From positions 1 to 5,747 of the forward strand of contig JAJYEK010000212.1 in NCBI GenBank assembly GCA_021785795.1: a stretch of DNA of 5,747 nt. The letters are read 5' to 3'. Positions 5,334 through 5,747 of this stretch are shown piece by piece (the stretch's first letter is position 1; each line of letters starts with the position of its first letter). The notes below the pieces were generated by a model that worked only from the letters and a program-made list of their open reading frames with translations, was not told where the DNA came from and made no database searches. Made by a program: the position numbers and the translations under genes. The stretch is from Pseudomonadota bacterium. Its GTDB lineage: Bacteria > Pseudomonadota > Gammaproteobacteria > Acidiferrobacterales > UBA6901.

Positions 5334-5628
5334 GGTCGCCTGGCGCTCTTGGTAGGGTCTTCGTTGAGGGGTGCGACCTATCTTGGTATTGAGCAACCGC
5401 AGCTGCCGTCATGATCCCCGATGCCATATCATAATACCGATCTGGCATGCCCGGGCGGAACGCGCCAGGCTTGTCGGTCAGCACGCAGAGCATCTGCATC
5501 GTCATGCAACAGTGCCGGTCCGAGGCATCGAAGATGCTTTTAACAACGGATGTGGGCGTGGAATAACGTCGGGCTCGAGTATGGGCTTTTTGGCCAGGGA
5601 CTGTCAGTCGACCCTTCGCGTTATCCAT
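5311..5628 (-). CDS. Doubtful small ORF, Cys/Met-rich, between methyltransferase and MFS genes
   Basis: A 105-codon frame starts with ATG seven bases after the methyltransferase stop and runs 23 bp into the MFS gene in another frame. The middle of the product reads SIFDASDRHCCMTMQMLCVL and then DKPGAFRPGMPDRYYDMASG. It looks more protein-like than the other intergenic frames, and most codons there end in G or C, as in the real genes. The CCMTMQMLC cluster could bind a metal. Against it: no ribosome binding site at this ATG, no family I recognise, and Arg/Pro/Thr-rich ends. Without this gene, 5397-5635 would be a plain intergenic region carrying the MFS promoter. The true start could be internal. 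I do not assign a function. Confidence 0.25.
   Translation of the reverse strand: MDNAKGRLTVPGQKAHTRARRYSTPTSVVKSIFDASDRHCCMTMQMLCVLTDKPGAFRPGMPDRYYDMASGIMTAAAVAQYQDRSHPSTKTLPRAPGDHAGADTT
5428..5433 (-). promoter_or_regulatory. Possible -10 box for the MFS gene
   Basis: The minus strand reads TATGAT within TATTATGATAT, five of six matches to the -10 consensus, about 95 bp before the ATG at 5333. No good -35 hexamer lies 16-18 bp upstream, so this is only a weak candidate. Transcription could instead come from the methyltransferase upstream. Confidence 0.25.
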
Positions 5629-5635
5629 GACGCGG

Positions 5636-5747
5636 CTACGGTTTGCGCCACACACTGGCCAGCCAGGGTTGGCGCTCGCGCGGCAGGCCGGTTGGCCGGT
5701 AGTAGAATTCGAGTTCCGTGAACCCGGTATCTGACATATAGCGACGC
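5636..5747 (-). CDS. C-terminal end of a class I SAM-dependent methyltransferase (partial, 5' end outside window)
   Basis: A minus-strand frame enters from the right edge and gives 36 residues before TAG at 5638-5636. It reads RRYMSDTGFTELEFYYRP followed by TGLPRERQPWLASVWRKP. The pattern GF-E-EHYYRPxGLPRExQPWLASVWRK is a characteristic last strand and tail of a group of bacterial Rossmann-fold methyltransferases (Methyltransf_11/25 type), as I recall it. The SAM-binding motif would lie upstream, outside the window, so substrate and activity cannot be judged. It is on the same strand as the MFS gene and about 300 bp upstream of it, so co-transcription is possible. The call rests on a short but distinctive tail. 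Confidence 0.65.
   Translation of the reverse strand, partial: RRYMSDTGFTELEFYYRPTGLPRERQPWLASVWRKP

Noticed and set aside
5596..5615. GACT-GAC-AGTC hairpin after the methyltransferase stop
   Set aside because: The stem is only four pairs with a bulged extension and no T-run follows, so it is not called a terminator.
1..5747. CRISPR array, tRNA, rRNA, prophage or plasmid functions
   Set aside because: No regularly spaced repeats, no cloverleaf with a TTCGA-type loop, and no replication, integrase or conjugation genes were seen on either strand.

Overview
This is a GC-rich (roughly 58-60% by eye) bacterial chromosomal window. The closest families I can recall for its proteins (a DUF2156-type protein with a RimI-like acetyltransferase, and a short CBS protein of a kind familiar from sulfur-oxidising and halophilic Gammaproteobacteria) point to a gammaproteobacterium. 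That placement is inference from family memory, not a search. There is no plasmid, phage, CRISPR, tRNA or rRNA signal, and no recognisable transposase.

Layout. Positions 2-139 (+) hold the C-terminal tail of a DUF2156 / phosphatidylglycerol-lysyltransferase-like protein. It is translationally coupled (TGATG overlap) to a RimI-like GNAT acetyltransferase at 139-687. That gene converges on a beta-hydroxyacid-dehydrogenase-family NAD(P) oxidoreductase (684-1586, -), and the two share one palindromic CTAG as their stop codons. A gap of about 470 bp follows, with a good sigma70-like promoter and a perfect 17-base palindrome in front of a compact alpha/beta hydrolase (2058-2669, +). The hydrolase converges on a two-CBS-domain protein (2979-3572, -). 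The 309 bp between them contain no gene but four inverted repeats. Another gap of about 530 bp without a convincing gene separates the CBS gene from a 12-helix MFS transporter (4107-5333, -). Upstream of the transporter on the same strand are a doubtful Cys/Met-rich small ORF (5311-5628) and the last 36 codons of a SAM-dependent methyltransferase (5636-5747).

How the genes relate. These look like several short transcription units with ordinary housekeeping or accessory metabolic roles, not one pathway. The only clear coupling is DUF2156-GNAT, two proteins of the same acyltransferase fold. The methyltransferase, small ORF and MFS gene could form one minus-strand unit. I did not find a convincing undescribed system. 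The best leads are the structured intergenic region at 2715-2888, an A-rich motif that recurs in two intergenic regions, the palindrome in the hydrolase leader, and the small Cys/Met-rich ORF.
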